15,178 nt of DNA. It comes from CAZXCK01 sp964639225 (GTDB lineage Bacteria > Chloroflexota > Anaerolineae > Aggregatilineales > Phototrophicaceae). The DNA lies in assembly GCA_964639225.1 (NCBI GenBank), contig CAZXCK010000110.1, forward strand, positions 1 through 15,178, written 5' to 3'. Position 1 is the stretch's first letter; each line of letters opens with the position of its first letter. Under the pieces are notes generated by a model, which was given only the letters and a program-made list of their open reading frames with translations, ran no database searches and was not told the origin of the DNA. Positions 14,552 through 15,178 of the stretch are shown piece after piece. The translations under genes were made by a program, and so were the position numbers.

Positions 14552-14935
14552 ATGAGTCGAGATGTCATCGCCACCGATAACGCACCCGGCGCTGTTGGCC
14601 CCTATTCGCAGGCCATTCGCGCCGCCGGATTCGTCTACACCGCTGGCCAGGTTCCGCTGATTCCGGGCACCAAACAGCTCATCGAAGGCGAAATCCAGGC
14701 ACAGACGCGCCAGGCGCTCGAAAACATCCAGGCCGTCCTCGAAGCCGCCGGAACCAGCCTGGACAAGGTGGTCAAAGTCACCGTCTTTCTGATGGATATG
14801 AACGACTTCGCCGCCATGAACGAGGTCTACGCGGAGTTCTTCACCGTAGACCCGCCCGCGCGCTCGGCGGTGCAGGTGGCGCGCCTGCCCCTCGACGCCC
14901 GCATCGAAATCGAAGCCGTCGCCCTGGCGGAGTAG
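14552..14935 (+). CDS. ridA: RidA family enamine/imine deaminase
   Basis: 127 residues, the usual RidA (YjgF/YER057c/UK114) length. Recognisable are the N-terminal 'NAPGAVGPYSQAI' (10-22), 'VYTAGQVPL' (28-36), the helix 'TRQALENIQAVLEAAG' and the C-terminal signature 'PPARSAVQVARLPLDARIEIEAVA'. R104 corresponds to the catalytic/substrate-binding Arg of canonical RidA, and a Glu sits in the expected 'IEIEAVA' position. RidA hydrolyses 2-aminoacrylate and related enamine/imine intermediates released by PLP enzymes such as threonine/serine dehydratase, preventing PLP-enzyme damage. ATG at 14552 has GAAAGG eight bases upstream; an in-frame GTG at 14498 is rejected because the family begins at this ATG. 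It lies 54 bp after the GNAT gene in the same orientation and is followed by a terminator-like hairpin, so it is likely the last gene of the operon. Its nearness to a PLP enzyme supports a functional link. Confidence 0.93.
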   Translation: MSRDVIATDNAPGAVGPYSQAIRAAGFVYTAGQVPLIPGTKQLIEGEIQAQTRQALENIQAVLEAAGTSLDKVVKVTVFLMDMNDFAAMNEVYAEFFTVDPPARSAVQVARLPLDARIEIEAVALAE

Positions 14936-14944
14936 GGCACGCGT

Positions 14945-14973
14945 CCCCTCTCTGCCACCGTGCCAGAGAGGGG
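14945..14973 (+). terminator. Terminator-like hairpin after ridA
   Basis: A perfect 10-bp inverted repeat CCCCTCTCTG (14945-14954) / CAGAGAGGGG (14964-14973) with a nine-base loop begins ten bases after the ridA stop. The downstream sequence (ATTCTCG) is poor in T, so this may be a weak intrinsic terminator or an mRNA 3'-end stabilising stem at the end of the operon. Confidence 0.6.
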
Positions 14974-14993
14974 ATTCTCGCCCTAACCCCATC

Positions 14994-15022
14994 TTGACAG
15001 CCGACCGTCCAGCTTATACAAT
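14994..15022 (+). promoter_or_regulatory. Sigma-70-type promoter of the tRNA-Ala gene
   Basis: A perfect -35 TTGACA (14994-14999), a 17-bp spacer and -10 TACAAT (15017-15022). Transcription would start about 15029-15030, just upstream of the tRNA 5' end at 15037, giving a very short leader. It is the best promoter match in the window. Confidence 0.8.
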
Positions 15023-15036
15023 GCCGCCATCCATGA

Positions 15037-15109
<73 letters not shown>

Positions 15110-15134
15110 CCTGATGCGATGTTTGTCGAACCAG

Positions 15135-15163
15135 AGCCAGCTTTCACGCTGGCTTTTGTTTTT
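15135..15163 (+). terminator. Rho-independent terminator after tRNA-Ala
   Basis: Perfect 7-bp stem AGCCAGC (15135-15141) / GCTGGCT (15148-15154) with a six-base loop TTTCAC, followed immediately by TTTGTTTTT (15155-15163). A textbook intrinsic terminator 25 bases past the tRNA 3' end. Confidence 0.9.
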
Positions 15164-15178
15164 CCATCCTCGTCACCC

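Overview
The window looks like chromosomal DNA of a GC-rich, environmental, multi-sensor bacterium. The style points to Chloroflexota, Anaerolineae-like. This is inferred from the giant GAF/PAS-array kinase, the 'LLPDTRSEMA(I/L)PM' GAF signature repeated through it, GTG/TTG starts and receiver domains carrying a 'VVVSAK(S/Q)LT' signature. No marker gene fixes the taxonomy. I see no mobile element, CRISPR array or origin.

Left part (1-2372): a small membrane-anchored protein of unknown function converges on a minus-strand STAS-domain (anti-sigma-factor-antagonist-like) gene. The STAS gene is divergent, across an AT-rich 427-bp intergenic region, from a plus-strand REC-HisKA-HATPase protein. 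A 431-bp region without a convincing gene follows (2373-2803).

Central operon (2804-14497, probably extending through 14935), all plus strand with 5-54 bp gaps: (i) a 2,603-residue membrane histidine kinase with a Cache-like extracytoplasmic sensor, HAMP, six clear GAF domains, two divergent GAF-like domains and four PAS domains, but no receiver of its own; (ii) a 711-residue fusion of a complete threonine-synthase-family PLP enzyme (with N-terminal zinc ribbon) to two C-terminal receiver domains; (iii) and (iv) two stand-alone receivers; (v) a GNAT acetyltransferase with what looks like a second, degenerate GNAT half; (vi) a RidA-family enamine/imine deaminase.

The standout is the PLP enzyme-REC-REC fusion beside a receiver-less giant kinase. 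The simplest reading is a phosphorelay whose output is enzymatic (amino-acid metabolism) rather than transcriptional, because no DNA-binding output domain is encoded anywhere in the window. RidA, which in other bacteria removes reactive enamine/imine by-products of PLP enzymes, fits that reading. The link is inference from gene order and domain content.

Right end (14936-15178): a hairpin after ridA, then an isolated tRNA-Ala(CGC) gene with its own near-consensus promoter (TTGACA-17-TACAAT) and a clear rho-independent terminator.
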